DNA of 32,975 nt from Bacillota bacterium (lineage in GTDB: Bacteria > Bacillota > Clostridia > Lachnospirales > Lachnospiraceae). A program made the position numbers and the translations under genes. The stretch lies in NCBI GenBank assembly GCA_023414985.1, contig JAEZLY010000250.1:1-32975 (forward strand), read 5' to 3'. Under the pieces are notes generated by a model, which was not told where the DNA came from, ran no database searches, and saw only the letters and a program-made list of their open reading frames with translations. Shown here piece by piece: positions 1-7,474 of the stretch (position 1 is its first letter; each line of letters starts with the position of its first letter).

Positions 1-313
1 TATGGATACGGAGCTTGCACTGAAGAAGAATATCATGCAGAAAGCTTTTTCCAATGGAATAGCGGTATCTGCTAAGGAACAGGATAAAGTGAATGTTGCG
101 GTAGCTGATCTTGGCAGCAGATATGTACGACTGGAATTGACCGAGGACCGCTTGTCCAGCCAGTCTACGGACTTTGAGGATTTGATGTCCAATAACGAAG
201 ATGCGGATATCGCGGAGACGATTATTAAGTATTCCTCGGCAGAGGCAATCTATAATGCCTCCTTATCGGCAGCCTCCAAGGTTGTAAAGAACTCTCTTCT
301 GGATTTTCTGTAA
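1..313 (+). CDS. flgL: Flagellar hook-associated protein 3 (FlgL), C-terminal part
   Basis: Only the last 103 or so codons are in the window; the reading frame is open to the left edge and ends with TAA at 311-313. FlgL forms the hook-filament junction outside the cell. The visible part has the heptad-like C-terminal helix of the flagellin/HAP3 family, with a region ending in SAEAIYNASLSAASKVVKNS and the hydrophobic end LLDFL, as in the D0 helix that packs in the axial structure. The ATG at position 2 is an internal methionine, not the start. Identity rests on the C-terminal helix and on the genes that follow (fliW, csrA, flaG, fliD, fliS), the standard order in motile Clostridia. Flagellin itself is excluded because a full hag lies downstream. 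Confidence 0.85.
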   Translation, partial: MDTELALKKNIMQKAFSNGIAVSAKEQDKVNVAVADLGSRYVRLELTEDRLSSQSTDFEDLMSNNEDADIAETIIKYSSAEAIYNASLSAASKVVKNSLLDFL

Positions 314-394
314 AATTATAATGCATAATACTTACAAATCATGTATAATGTCGATAAGAGATTGGTTATTACCATAGAAGGGAAGGCGATGGAC

Positions 395-862
395 ATGCTG
401 GTTAAGACAAGACATTTTGGCGAAATAGATCTGGAGGAAGATAAGATTCTTCATTTTGATAATGGTATCTTTGGCTTTGAAGATTACAGGAATTATACTA
501 TTTTATACGATGATGAGGGTGGAACCAGACCGGATATCTCCTGGCTGCAGAGCTTGGACGAGCCTGCTCTGGCAATCCCTGTGATAAATCCTTTTATCAT
601 TAAGCCCGAATTTAACCCGGAAGTGGATGATGAACTCTTAAAGCCATTGGGGAACATCACCGAAGAAAATATTGTCGTTCTGGTATCGATTACTGTACCG
701 GAAAATGTAGAGAAGATCACAGCTAATTTAAAAGCTCCGTTCATCATCAATTCAGATGAGAGAAAAGGTGCTCAGATTGTTGTAGAGAACCCCGATTACG
801 AGATCAAATATCGCTTTTATGAGCAGCTGCAGGCATATAAGGCTGCAAAGGAGGGCAAATAG
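395..862 (+). CDS. fliW: Flagellar assembly factor FliW
   Basis: FliW binds both flagellin and CsrA. When free of flagellin it sequesters CsrA and so relieves repression of hag translation (known in Bacillus subtilis). The protein is about 155 aa, the usual length, and opens MLVKTRHFGEIDLEED followed by the family motif around FDNGIFGFEDYRNYTIL and the SLDEPALAIPVINPF block. The frame is open further upstream to an ATG at 341, but the family normally begins at the TRHFGEI strand. The ATG at 395 has an AAGG at 383-386 about 8 bases before it, whereas the ATG at 389 is too close to it. The gene ends one base before csrA, so the two are surely co-transcribed and probably translationally coupled. 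Confidence 0.93.
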   Translation: MLVKTRHFGEIDLEEDKILHFDNGIFGFEDYRNYTILYDDEGGTRPDISWLQSLDEPALAIPVINPFIIKPEFNPEVDDELLKPLGNITEENIVVLVSITVPENVEKITANLKAPFIINSDERKGAQIVVENPDYEIKYRFYEQLQAYKAAKEGK

Positions 863-863
863 T

Positions 864-1085
864 ATGTTAGCCCTTTCAAGAAAAGTAAATGAATCCATCA
901 TGATTGGAAATGATATAGAAATTACTGTTTTAGAAGTTAAGGGTGACCAGGTAAAGATCGGCATCAGTGCTCCTAAGGCAGTTCCGATCTACAGAAAAGA
1001 GATTTATCTGCAGATTAAGGAATCCAACAAAGAGGCAGCAGAAACAACAGCATCTGATGATGTATTGAAGAAGTTGTTCCAGTAA
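864..1085 (+). CDS. csrA: Carbon storage regulator CsrA
   Basis: Small RNA-binding homodimer of 73 aa that blocks ribosome access at GGA-containing sites; in flagellated Firmicutes its main target is the flagellin leader. The sequence opens MLALSRKVNESIMIGNDIEI and carries the GISAPKAVPIYRKEIYLQI block, including the arginine that contacts RNA in characterised homologues. The start ATG at 864 lies just after the fliW stop (860-862), with GGAGGG at 850-855 as ribosome site. An open frame reaching back to 819 overlaps fliW and is not the start. The gene is followed by a long inverted repeat (1104-1154). Its partner FliW is immediately upstream and its likely target, hag, is 3.2 kb downstream. 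Confidence 0.97.
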   Translation: MLALSRKVNESIMIGNDIEITVLEVKGDQVKIGISAPKAVPIYRKEIYLQIKESNKEAAETTASDDVLKKLFQ

Positions 1086-1103
1086 ACTCAATAAGTGAGA
1101 GAA

Positions 1104-1154
1104 AAAGAGGCTTTCCAGACATTTGCATCAGCATTTGTATTGGACAGCCTCTTT
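1104..1154 (+). terminator. Probable terminator after csrA
   Basis: An inverted repeat pairs AAAGAGGCT (1104-1112) with AGCCTCTTT (1146-1154); after one mismatch the stem continues TCCA/TGGA (1114-1117 with 1141-1144). The apical loop is large (about 23 bases) and can fold a small inner hairpin. Only the TTT at the end of the right arm serves as a U run, so termination may be partial. Its place between csrA and the flaG promoter fits the end of the flgL-fliW-csrA transcript. Confidence 0.5.
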
Positions 1155-1184
1155 AAAGATTTCATCTTATCTTACATAATGCTA

Positions 1185-1212
1185 TAAAGCTTTTGTAGTA
1201 ATCTACCGATAT
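1185..1212 (+). promoter_or_regulatory. Sigma-28 (SigD/FliA)-type promoter before flaG
   Basis: TAAA at 1185-1188 is followed after 16 bases by ACCGATAT at 1205-1212. This matches the flagellar sigma consensus TAAA-N15-GCCGATAT except for the first base of the -10 box and one extra spacer base. It shares TATAAAG at the -35 and TACCGATATA at the -10 with the element before hag. Predicted transcription would start near 1219, giving a leader of about 120 bases before flaG. Confidence 0.75.
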
Positions 1213-1341
1213 AAGGTATAAGATAATGATCATTATGTCGGAAAATGAGTTTTCCGGTATAAAGAAACTTAACAGTCAAGGACGGCTAAAAATCGTAGTT
1301 CATATTGTGGTAGCGATACCAATACACATGGAGGTGTTATT

Positions 1342-1737
1342 ATGGCATTAGAGGTTTTATCCGGAGCAGTATATCGTGATCCAACTAAGAATGTTCCGAA
1401 TGTTCCGGAACCTGTTGCAATGAATATTGTTGAGGTTCCGGCTGTGGCCAAAACGACCGGTGATAATCCGGCCGGTAGCGAGAGTGAGAACGGCCAGAAT
1501 CGACAGGCATCCGAAAAACAAATTAAGCAGGCAGTCAGGGATGCGAACAATAAAATGAAAATGATGCACAGAACAAGATGTGAGTTTTCCTATCATGAGG
1601 AGACCAAACGGGTATCAATTAAAGTTTATGATGAAGATACCAGAGAGGTAATCAGAGAGATACCTCCGGAAGAAACATTGCAGATGATAGAGAAGATGTG
1701 GGAATTGGCAGGTATTCTTGTTGATGAGAAGAGATAG
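1342..1737 (+). CDS. flaG: FlaG family flagellar protein
   Basis: A 131 aa protein whose C-terminal half (about residues 75-131) is the FlaG domain: FSYHEETKRVSIKVYDEDT followed by the REIPPEE motif and the LQMIEKMWELAGILVDEK helix. FlaG influences filament length in some bacteria, but its biochemical role is unclear. The N-terminal 75 residues are low in conserved features and rich in Pro, Val and Asn, which is typical. The start ATG at 1342 is preceded by GGAGGT (1325-1335 region). It is the first gene after the sigma-28-type promoter at 1185-1212, and fliD follows 11 bases after its stop, so flaG-fliD-fliS-flgN/T form one operon. Confidence 0.9.
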   Translation: MALEVLSGAVYRDPTKNVPNVPEPVAMNIVEVPAVAKTTGDNPAGSESENGQNRQASEKQIKQAVRDANNKMKMMHRTRCEFSYHEETKRVSIKVYDEDTREVIREIPPEETLQMIEKMWELAGILVDEKR

Positions 1738-1748
1738 GAGGTGCCAGT

Positions 1749-3209
1749 ATGGCAATTAGATTAAGCGGTTTGGCATCAAATATGGATACGGAAAGCATCG
1801 TTGCACAGTTGATGAGTGCACAGCGTATGAAGAAGACGAAAGTTGAAAATAAGAGGACAGAGCTGGAGTGGAAGCAGGAGAAATGGAAAGCGCTAAATTC
1901 CAAGATGTATTCCTTCTATAACAATACGGTTTCCAAGATGAAATTACAGACCAGCTATCTTACGAAATCTGTAAAGTCTTCGGATGAAACTAAGGTAACT
2001 GCAACGGCTACTCCCGCGGCAGCGGAGGGAACCTATACATTAAAGGTGAATAGTCTGGCTAGTGCGCAATTTGTTACAGGAGCGCAGCTTGGCAGTACTG
2101 TAACCGGTAAGACAACCTTGGGCGATCTTTGGATGCCGGCGGGCACTACTAATAAGATAAAGATTACCAACGGTAGTAATACCCAGACGCTTGAGATTAA
2201 GGCTGAAACAACAGTTAATGATGTTGTGAAGGCTTTCCAGGATGCAGGGGTAAATGCGTCCTTTGATGCAACTCAGAAAAGATTTTTTATCAGCTCCAAG
2301 AGTAGTGGTGCAGCCAGTGCATTTTCCATAACGACGGAAGGGTCCGTTGACCTAACCAAGCTTGGACTGGGCAGCAGTGCTAAAACAGTGCCTGCGGCAG
2401 ATGCTTCCTTTGAACTCAATGGAACTCCCATGACAAGTGCCACCAATACTGTTGCTGCTAACGGTATTAACTTTAATATGATAAATGCAACAGGAGCCGG
2501 TTCCGTAACCCTGAATGTATCAAATGATACTCAGGCTGTCTATGATATGATCAAAAATTTTATTAAGGGATATAACGATGTACTTTCCTCGATGAATGAT
2601 GCATATTATGCAGACCCGGCAAAGGGATACGAACCTCTGTCTGATGCTCAAAAGGAAGCGATGACTGACGATCAGATAGAGAAGTGGGAGAGTAAGATTA
2701 AAGATTCTCTGTTGCGCAGAGATGATACAGCAAATTCACTGATCGGTAGTTTAAGGAATATCTTAAGCAGACCTGTTACTGTGGATAGTAAAGCCCAATA
2801 TCTGTCTACCTTCGGTATAGTAACGACTGATTATACTGAGAAGGGACTGCTGCACATTAATGGGGATAAGGATGACACCTCCGTGGCCGACAAGGATAAT
2901 GACTTGATGAAAGCATTACAGGAGGATCCTGACAAGGTTATGACTGTATTTACAAAGTTAGCCAGCGATTTGTACTCAGACTTAACGGACAAAATGAAGA
3001 GTACCTCTATGCGTAGTGCTCTGAGCTTCTATAATGATAAGGATATGAAAAAACAGCTGACTGACTATAATGGGGAACTGACTACGATGGAAAGTAAGCT
3101 GGAAGATATGGAAAGTCGATACTATAAACAGTTTTCCGCAATGGAGAAAGCAATGTCCCAGATGAATTCAAAGAGTAATTATCTTTCATCCATGCTGGGC
3201 GGTAATTAA
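1749..3209 (+). CDS. fliD: Flagellar filament cap protein FliD (HAP2)
   Basis: FliD forms the cap at the filament tip and guides flagellin folding. The 486 aa protein starts with the FliD N-terminal signature around LSGLASNMDTESIVAQLM, followed by a predicted coiled coil (about residues 30-75). A beta-rich variable middle follows (about 80-260). The C-terminal FliD domain contains the YNDVLSSMNDAYY region and ends in a long coiled coil at about 435-486 (MESKLEDMESRYYKQFSAME). The length is typical for a Clostridia FliD. An AGGAGGTG ribosome site overlaps the end of flaG, 11 bases upstream. fliS, its neighbour, follows after 37 bases. Confidence 0.96.
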   Translation: MAIRLSGLASNMDTESIVAQLMSAQRMKKTKVENKRTELEWKQEKWKALNSKMYSFYNNTVSKMKLQTSYLTKSVKSSDETKVTATATPAAAEGTYTLKVNSLASAQFVTGAQLGSTVTGKTTLGDLWMPAGTTNKIKITNGSNTQTLEIKAETTVNDVVKAFQDAGVNASFDATQKRFFISSKSSGAASAFSITTEGSVDLTKLGLGSSAKTVPAADASFELNGTPMTSATNTVAANGINFNMINATGAGSVTLNVSNDTQAVYDMIKNFIKGYNDVLSSMNDAYYADPAKGYEPLSDAQKEAMTDDQIEKWESKIKDSLLRRDDTANSLIGSLRNILSRPVTVDSKAQYLSTFGIVTTDYTEKGLLHINGDKDDTSVADKDNDLMKALQEDPDKVMTVFTKLASDLYSDLTDKMKSTSMRSALSFYNDKDMKKQLTDYNGELTTMESKLEDMESRYYKQFSAMEKAMSQMNSKSNYLSSMLGGN

Positions 3210-3246
3210 TGTGTGAATGGAAAGAGTAGTCTAGGAGGTAAGTAAT

Positions 3247-3624
3247 ATGGCAACCAATGCTGCTGCAGCATACAGCAATAGTAAGATTTTAACGGCATCA
3301 CCGGCAGAGCTGACATTAATGCTTTATGAAGGTGCAATTAAATTTTGTAATTTAGCATCGATGGCGTTATCCAATCAGGACATGGAAAAAGCAAATATAA
3401 ATATCATAAAGGCGGAACGGATTATTACTGAGCTCCGTACTACCTTGGATTTTAAGTATCCGGTTGCCAATGAATTTGAATTAGTCTATGAATATATCTA
3501 TCGCAGGCTGGTAGAAGCAAACATTAAGAAAGACGTGGAAGCTCTGGAAGAAGCCTTAACCTATATTCGTGAAATGAGGGATACCTGGAAGGATGTCATG
3601 AAGCTTGCCAAAGGCTCTAATTAG
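3247..3624 (+). CDS. fliS: Flagellin export chaperone FliS
   Basis: FliS binds the disordered C-terminus of flagellin in the cytoplasm and hands it to the export gate. The 125 aa four-helix protein shows the family's opening YSNSKILTASPAELTLMLYE followed by GAIKF, and ends with the helix around REMRDTWKDVMKLAKG. The ribosome site AGGAGGTAAGT sits directly before the ATG at 3247. It lies between fliD and the FlgN/FliT-like gene, as in other Clostridia. Nothing unusual is seen. Confidence 0.96.
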   Translation: MATNAAAAYSNSKILTASPAELTLMLYEGAIKFCNLASMALSNQDMEKANINIIKAERIITELRTTLDFKYPVANEFELVYEYIYRRLVEANIKKDVEALEEALTYIREMRDTWKDVMKLAKGSN

Positions 3625-3644
3625 GATGTTGAGAGGATGAAGGG

Positions 3645-4142
3645 ATGGAATTGGATAACCAAACCACGAAGCAGGCTTATATTCAGATGCTGTCAGATGT
3701 TCTGAAGAGAAAACTTGCGGTTTTAAACCGACTCATGGAATTAACAGGAGACCAGGAAGTACTGATGAAGCAGGATACCTTTGATGAAGAGGCATTTTCT
3801 CGCACAATCGATCAGAAAGGCGAGCAGCTGGAGCTGCTTACGAAACTGGATACCGGTTTCGAACAGCTCTATGAAAATGTACGAGAAGAACTTAGTACAC
3901 AGAAATCTAAGTATTTCCATGAAATAACCACGATGCAGGAAGATATTGCCTCCATCACGGATCTGAGCGTAAAGCTGCAAGCGATGGAAAAGAGGAACAG
4001 GACTAAGCTGGAGCAAATTCTGTCACAAAAGCGCAGGGAGATCAAAAGCTCAAGAATGAGTTCGCAGACAGTAGCAAAGTATTATAAAACCATAGCGAAC
4101 CAGAATGATACCCCATCTTTTTTTTATGACAAAAAAAAATAA
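3645..4142 (+). CDS. FlgN/FliT-like flagellar export chaperone
   Basis: A 165 aa all-helical, highly charged protein, mostly coiled coil from about residue 5 to 145. Its C-terminal stretch (ERNRTKLEQILSQKRREIKS) resembles the FlgN family, whose members bind the hook-associated proteins FlgK and FlgL before export. Its place directly after fliS also fits FliT, the FliD chaperone. The sequence alone does not decide between the two, and such helical chaperones diverge fast. The start ATG at 3645 has GAGAGGA seven bases before it. The gene ends just before the hag promoter and no terminator is seen between, so some read-through into hag is likely. Confidence 0.7.
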   Translation: MELDNQTTKQAYIQMLSDVLKRKLAVLNRLMELTGDQEVLMKQDTFDEEAFSRTIDQKGEQLELLTKLDTGFEQLYENVREELSTQKSKYFHEITTMQEDIASITDLSVKLQAMEKRNRTKLEQILSQKRREIKSSRMSSQTVAKYYKTIANQNDTPSFFYDKKK

Positions 4143-4161
4143 AAATTATCAGCATTAGGTA

Positions 4162-4188
4162 TAAAGTTTTAGAAAAGCATACCGATAT
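4162..4188 (+). promoter_or_regulatory. Sigma-28 (SigD/FliA)-type promoter of hag
   Basis: TAAA (4162-4165), a 15-base spacer, then ACCGATAT (4181-4188) matches the flagellar sigma factor consensus at every position but one. It lies about 128 bases upstream of the flagellin start. Transcription should begin near 4195, leaving a leader of about 120 bases that contains the CsrA-like sites. Confidence 0.85.
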
Positions 4189-4270
4189 ATATTACAAGTA
4201 AAGTTATTTTACTTAAAGCTTATTCTCCTCGAGGGAGCGTACGGCCGGACAGGAGATAAACTAATAATTA

Positions 4271-4308
4271 CGTAGCATGGATGCTACGAACAACATATTT
4301 CAAGGAGG
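4271..4308 (+). promoter_or_regulatory. Probable CsrA-binding region in the hag leader
   Basis: CGTAGCA (4271-4277) pairs perfectly with TGCTACG (4282-4288), and the four-base loop is TGGA, so a GGA is displayed in a hairpin loop. Thirteen bases later the Shine-Dalgarno AAGGAGGA (4302-4309) contains two more GGA triplets. One hairpin site plus one site over the ribosome site is the arrangement known for CsrA control of hag in Bacillus subtilis. fliW and csrA are both in this window. Function here is inferred from layout. Confidence 0.65.
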
Positions 4309-4315
4309 AATACAT

Positions 4316-5149
4316 ATGATAGTACAACACAATATGGCAGCAGCCAACACAAACAGGCAGTTAGGTATTACTACTGGTTCATTAGCTAAATCAACTGAGA
4401 AGTTATCATCCGGTTACAGAATTAACCGTGCTGGTGACGATGCAGCTGGACTTTCCATTTCCGAGAAGATGCGTGGTCAGATCAGAGGTCTTGAACAGGC
4501 TTCCACTAATGCTCAGGATGGTATCTCCTTAATTCAGACAGCAGAAGGTGCACTGAACGAGACACACTCCATTCTTCAAAGAATGAGAGAATTAGCTGTA
4601 CAGGCTGCAAATGATACTAACGTTTCTGTAGACCGTGATTCCATTAAGGAAGAGCTTGATTCCTTAACAAAGGAAATCGATCGTATTGCAGATCAGACAG
4701 AATTCAATACCAAGGTTCTTATGAATGGTTCTTTCTCTACCGGTAAGGAGATGAAGTTCCAGGTTGGTGCGAATGCAAATCAGTACATCGACCTTAGCAT
4801 CAAGAGCATGAAGGCAGCTAAGCTGGCAACTGGTCTTGACACTGTTTCTACCAAGGTTAGCAAGTTCTCAGATGCTACTAAGGCGATTACCACCATCAAC
4901 AACGCGATCACTGCTGTATCAACTCAGAGATCTGCACTCGGTGCTGTTCAGAACAGATTAGAGCATACCATCGCAAATGCAGATAATACTGCAGAGAACT
5001 TACAGTCCGCTGAGTCCCGTATCCGTGACGTTGATATGGCTAAAGAAATGGTTAGCTACTCCAAGAGTAACATCCTTCAGCAGGCAGCTCAGTCTATGTT
5101 GGCTCAGGCTAATCAATCAACACAGGGCGTTTTATCATTATTAAGATAG
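4316..5149 (+). CDS. hag: Flagellin
   Basis: Filament subunit of 277 aa. The N-terminal D0/D1 part (about 1-135) has MIVQHNMAAANTNRQLG, the SSGYRINRAGDDAAGLSISE signature and the RMRELAVQAANDTN block. The C-terminal part (about 200-277) has SRIRDVDMAKEMVSYSKSNI and ends QGVLSLLR. Between them are only some 60 residues, so the D2/D3 domains are absent. A Ser/Thr-rich stretch at about residues 155-205 is the likely surface region for O-glycosylation by the nearby enzymes (inference). The start ATG at 4316 is set by AAGGAGGA seven bases before it; an in-frame ATG at 4277 lies inside the leader hairpin and has no ribosome site. A strong terminator follows. Confidence 0.97.
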   Translation: MIVQHNMAAANTNRQLGITTGSLAKSTEKLSSGYRINRAGDDAAGLSISEKMRGQIRGLEQASTNAQDGISLIQTAEGALNETHSILQRMRELAVQAANDTNVSVDRDSIKEELDSLTKEIDRIADQTEFNTKVLMNGSFSTGKEMKFQVGANANQYIDLSIKSMKAAKLATGLDTVSTKVSKFSDATKAITTINNAITAVSTQRSALGAVQNRLEHTIANADNTAENLQSAESRIRDVDMAKEMVSYSKSNILQQAAQSMLAQANQSTQGVLSLLR

Positions 5150-5168
5150 TACGTACTATTGTAATGAC

Positions 5169-5198
5169 AATAGGGCCGGCCTTTTGGCCGGCCTTATT
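5169..5198 (+). terminator. Strong rho-independent terminator after hag
   Basis: GGCCGGCC (5174-5181), loop TTTT, GGCCGGCC (5186-5193), extended outward by AATAG/TTATT with one G-U pair to a 13 bp stem. It lies 20 bases after the hag stop. Such a GC-rich stem is expected for a very highly expressed single-gene message. Confidence 0.93.
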
Positions 5199-5309
5199 CG
5201 TTTATCTGATGAAGATATCATCTGAAATAGAATAAGGGTTCACTTGAAAAAAGCTTGCAGTATTGATGGTTTAATTAATTAAGGAAAGGTTAACGAATGG
5301 GGAGGTAAT

Positions 5310-5615
5310 ATGAAGATAAATGAGATAGAACATTTACAAAAGAAGATAGAATTAACGGCAGAATTATTCTACAAACAAAAAAATCAAGAAGGCTATCAGA
5401 GTCTGGTTGAAGTGATTGACGGACTGCTGGCAATAACCTCTGAATTAAAAGAAATAGAGGAAAACGAGCAGATTATCATGCTCCGAGATAAATTAACAGA
5501 AATACTAAAGGATATAACGGATGCCATGCTGCAAAAGGATACAATCCTGATCGCAGACATGATAAAATATGAAATCATGGAAGTACTGGAGCATGTAGCT
5601 GATTTAGAACAATAA
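5310..5615 (+). CDS. Small helical protein upstream of Maf, unknown function
   Basis: I do not recognise a named family. The 101 aa product is acidic, with no signal peptide or membrane segment, and appears to be four helices. Its C-terminal half (KLTEILKDITDAMLQKDTIL, then IADMIKYEIMEVLEHV) resembles residues about 65-110 of the protein at 30051-30974, with a shared pattern L..IL.....KD.ILLADL...M. There the same helical domain is fused to a Maf-like N-terminal domain; here it stands alone 15 bases before a full Maf gene. This suggests a partner of the Maf enzyme, perhaps an adaptor for flagellin or the export apparatus (inference). GGGGAGG at 5299-5305 is its ribosome site. Confidence 0.7.
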   Translation: MKINEIEHLQKKIELTAELFYKQKNQEGYQSLVEVIDGLLAITSELKEIEENEQIIMLRDKLTEILKDITDAMLQKDTILIADMIKYEIMEVLEHVADLEQ

Positions 5616-5630
5616 AAGAGGTGATATAAA

Positions 5631-7451
5631 ATGCTTTATCAGGATAATATGCAGGCAATGCAGGAGGGGAAAAAGATCCTTTATAGCTACTTAGTGAAGA
5701 AAGAAGCTATAGAGGAAGAAGGAAAGCTCTCCGTAACTTCTATACCGACGAAGACTGATATGATGGCGATAGAGATTGAATGCGAAGGGATGCATATCCG
5801 TCTGAACAGTAAATATGATCCTTACCAGGAAGCAAAAAAATGGGCAGAACAATACCGTGCAAAGAATCTGGATACCATTGTCGTTATGTTTGGATTGGGA
5901 AACGGAGTATTCCTGCGAGAACTGGTGAATCAACTGGAGCATTATCAATATATCATCGTATATGAGCCATCTTATTCGATCTTTAGCCATACATTGGAGA
6001 ATTATGAACTGACGGACCTGTTCCTGAATGAAAAAATCCTTATCATTGTGAAAGGTGTCAATGATTATGAATACCCCTATCTGATCTCCGGTCTGGTTAC
6101 CTGGATGAACCTGTTTTCCCAGGTGAAGTGTCTGCATCCAGGCTACGACAAGCTGTTTCCTGATGCATACCGATATTTTCTTGATGTGTTACAGGACAAT
6201 CAGTTTACGAATTTGATTACAAAGAATACAAGAGAAAAAATCGGTAAATACGTTGCGAAAAATTCCATTACTAATATGGTTTATATAAAAGACTCAATCT
6301 CTTTCTGGGATCTGCAGGAGCAGTTACCCAAAGATATCCCGGTAGTGATCATATCGGCAGGCCCTTCCTTGAATAAGAACGTTGAAGTGCTGAAGCAGGC
6401 GAAAGGAAAAGCAATCATTATGGCAGTGGACAAGGCTTACCTTACTTTACTTCAGCATGGGATTGAACCTGATTTTGTAGTTTTACTCGATGTAGTAAAG
6501 CCACTATCAAGCTGTGGAAATAAGCCGGGTTTCACAACTCCTCTCTTATGTCTTCTGGAGGGAAGCCAGCAGATCATGGAGAATCATGCAGGTCGAAAGG
6601 TTGTCTTCCAATGCTCTGAGTATATGACTCATTATTATGAGGCGTACGGAAAGAGTATGAAGGATGTTAAGTCCGGTGGTTCGGTATCAACCTCTGCATT
6701 TGCTTTGTGTGCTGTTGCCGGTTTCAAACGCATTGTCCTGATCGGCTCCAACCTGGCCTATGACAATGGGGTTTCTCATGCAGGTGGCTATGCAGACCTA
6801 TATGCTAATGAAATGGAGCTGTTCGTGGAGGACATCGAAGGTAAGCAGGTCAAGACCAGATACGACTGGTATTCCTTCCTACGCTGGTATGAGAATGCAA
6901 TCCTGCAAATGGAGGACTATGACGTAATCAATGCTACCGAAGGCGGTGCCAATATTAAGGGAACCCGTAATATGACACTGCAGGAAGTGGTTGATCAATA
7001 TTGTACGAAAGAGATCGACTGCTTGTCTATCATAAATTCGATGGAGCCAAGCTTCAACGCCGAAGCAATCGGTATCATTCGTGCGAGGCTCACAATTGCA
7101 AAACAGGATCTGACAGAGATACAGAAAAAAGTGAATAAGGTAATAGCTGATTGTCAAAAGTTAATTACAGACATCAAATTAAATAAGAATTATACTGCTG
7201 AAAGCAGGCGTTTCCTTAAGCTGGTTACTGAAACCAATGCATTTGTTGAGGAGAAGGAAATTACATCTGTAATTAATCAATATATCCTGAGTATCGGGGT
7301 AAACGAAATAGAAGAATTATATTTTATGTCAACGGACAAAGAAAGGGATGAAATTCTTTCCTATATTAATACGGAGAAGATTTACCGAAATATAACAAAA
7401 GCCTGTGATTATATTGCTCCACTGATTGATCAGGTTCTTCAGACGTTATAA
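5631..7451 (+). CDS. Motility-associated factor glycosyltransferase (Maf, DUF115)
   Basis: Maf proteins are cytoplasmic enzymes linked to transfer of nonulosonic acids (pseudaminic, legionaminic and related) onto flagellin Ser/Thr. The 606 aa product has the three expected parts. The N-terminal domain has a Rossmann-like segment at about residue 85 (VVMFGLGNGVFLRELV). The central DUF115 domain begins near 235 with VVIISAGPSLNKN, followed by IIMAVDKAY and the PDFVVLLD strand. The C-terminal part (about 460-606) is helical. The neighbours fit: flagellin upstream, NeuA- and NeuB-like enzymes downstream (the NeuA gene 23 bases after). The ribosome site AGAGGTGA precedes the ATG at 5631. The sugar specificity cannot be read from sequence. 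Confidence 0.92.
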   Translation: MLYQDNMQAMQEGKKILYSYLVKKEAIEEEGKLSVTSIPTKTDMMAIEIECEGMHIRLNSKYDPYQEAKKWAEQYRAKNLDTIVVMFGLGNGVFLRELVNQLEHYQYIIVYEPSYSIFSHTLENYELTDLFLNEKILIIVKGVNDYEYPYLISGLVTWMNLFSQVKCLHPGYDKLFPDAYRYFLDVLQDNQFTNLITKNTREKIGKYVAKNSITNMVYIKDSISFWDLQEQLPKDIPVVIISAGPSLNKNVEVLKQAKGKAIIMAVDKAYLTLLQHGIEPDFVVLLDVVKPLSSCGNKPGFTTPLLCLLEGSQQIMENHAGRKVVFQCSEYMTHYYEAYGKSMKDVKSGGSVSTSAFALCAVAGFKRIVLIGSNLAYDNGVSHAGGYADLYANEMELFVEDIEGKQVKTRYDWYSFLRWYENAILQMEDYDVINATEGGANIKGTRNMTLQEVVDQYCTKEIDCLSIINSMEPSFNAEAIGIIRARLTIAKQDLTEIQKKVNKVIADCQKLITDIKLNKNYTAESRRFLKLVTETNAFVEEKEITSVINQYILSIGVNEIEELYFMSTDKERDEILSYINTEKIYRNITKACDYIAPLIDQVLQTL

Positions 7452-7474
7452 TCTTTTTTGGGGGTGAGAATTAG

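Noticed and set aside
341..394. N-terminal extension of FliW
   Set aside because: The added residues do not belong to the family and the ribosome site fits ATG 395; the upstream ATG at 341 has no Shine-Dalgarno.
4277..4315. In-frame upstream ATG extending flagellin by 13 residues
   Set aside because: It lies in the CsrA-like hairpin, has no ribosome site, and the conserved flagellin N-terminus begins at 4316 behind a strong AAGGAGGA.
5691..6137. Opposite-strand open frame of 148 codons inside maf
   Set aside because: It lies entirely within a clearly coding maf gene, has no recognisable domain, and its composition follows from the sense codons.
6168..6176. ACCGATATT, similar to a sigma-28 -10 box
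   Set aside because: It is inside the maf coding region and no TAAA-like -35 lies 14-16 bases upstream.
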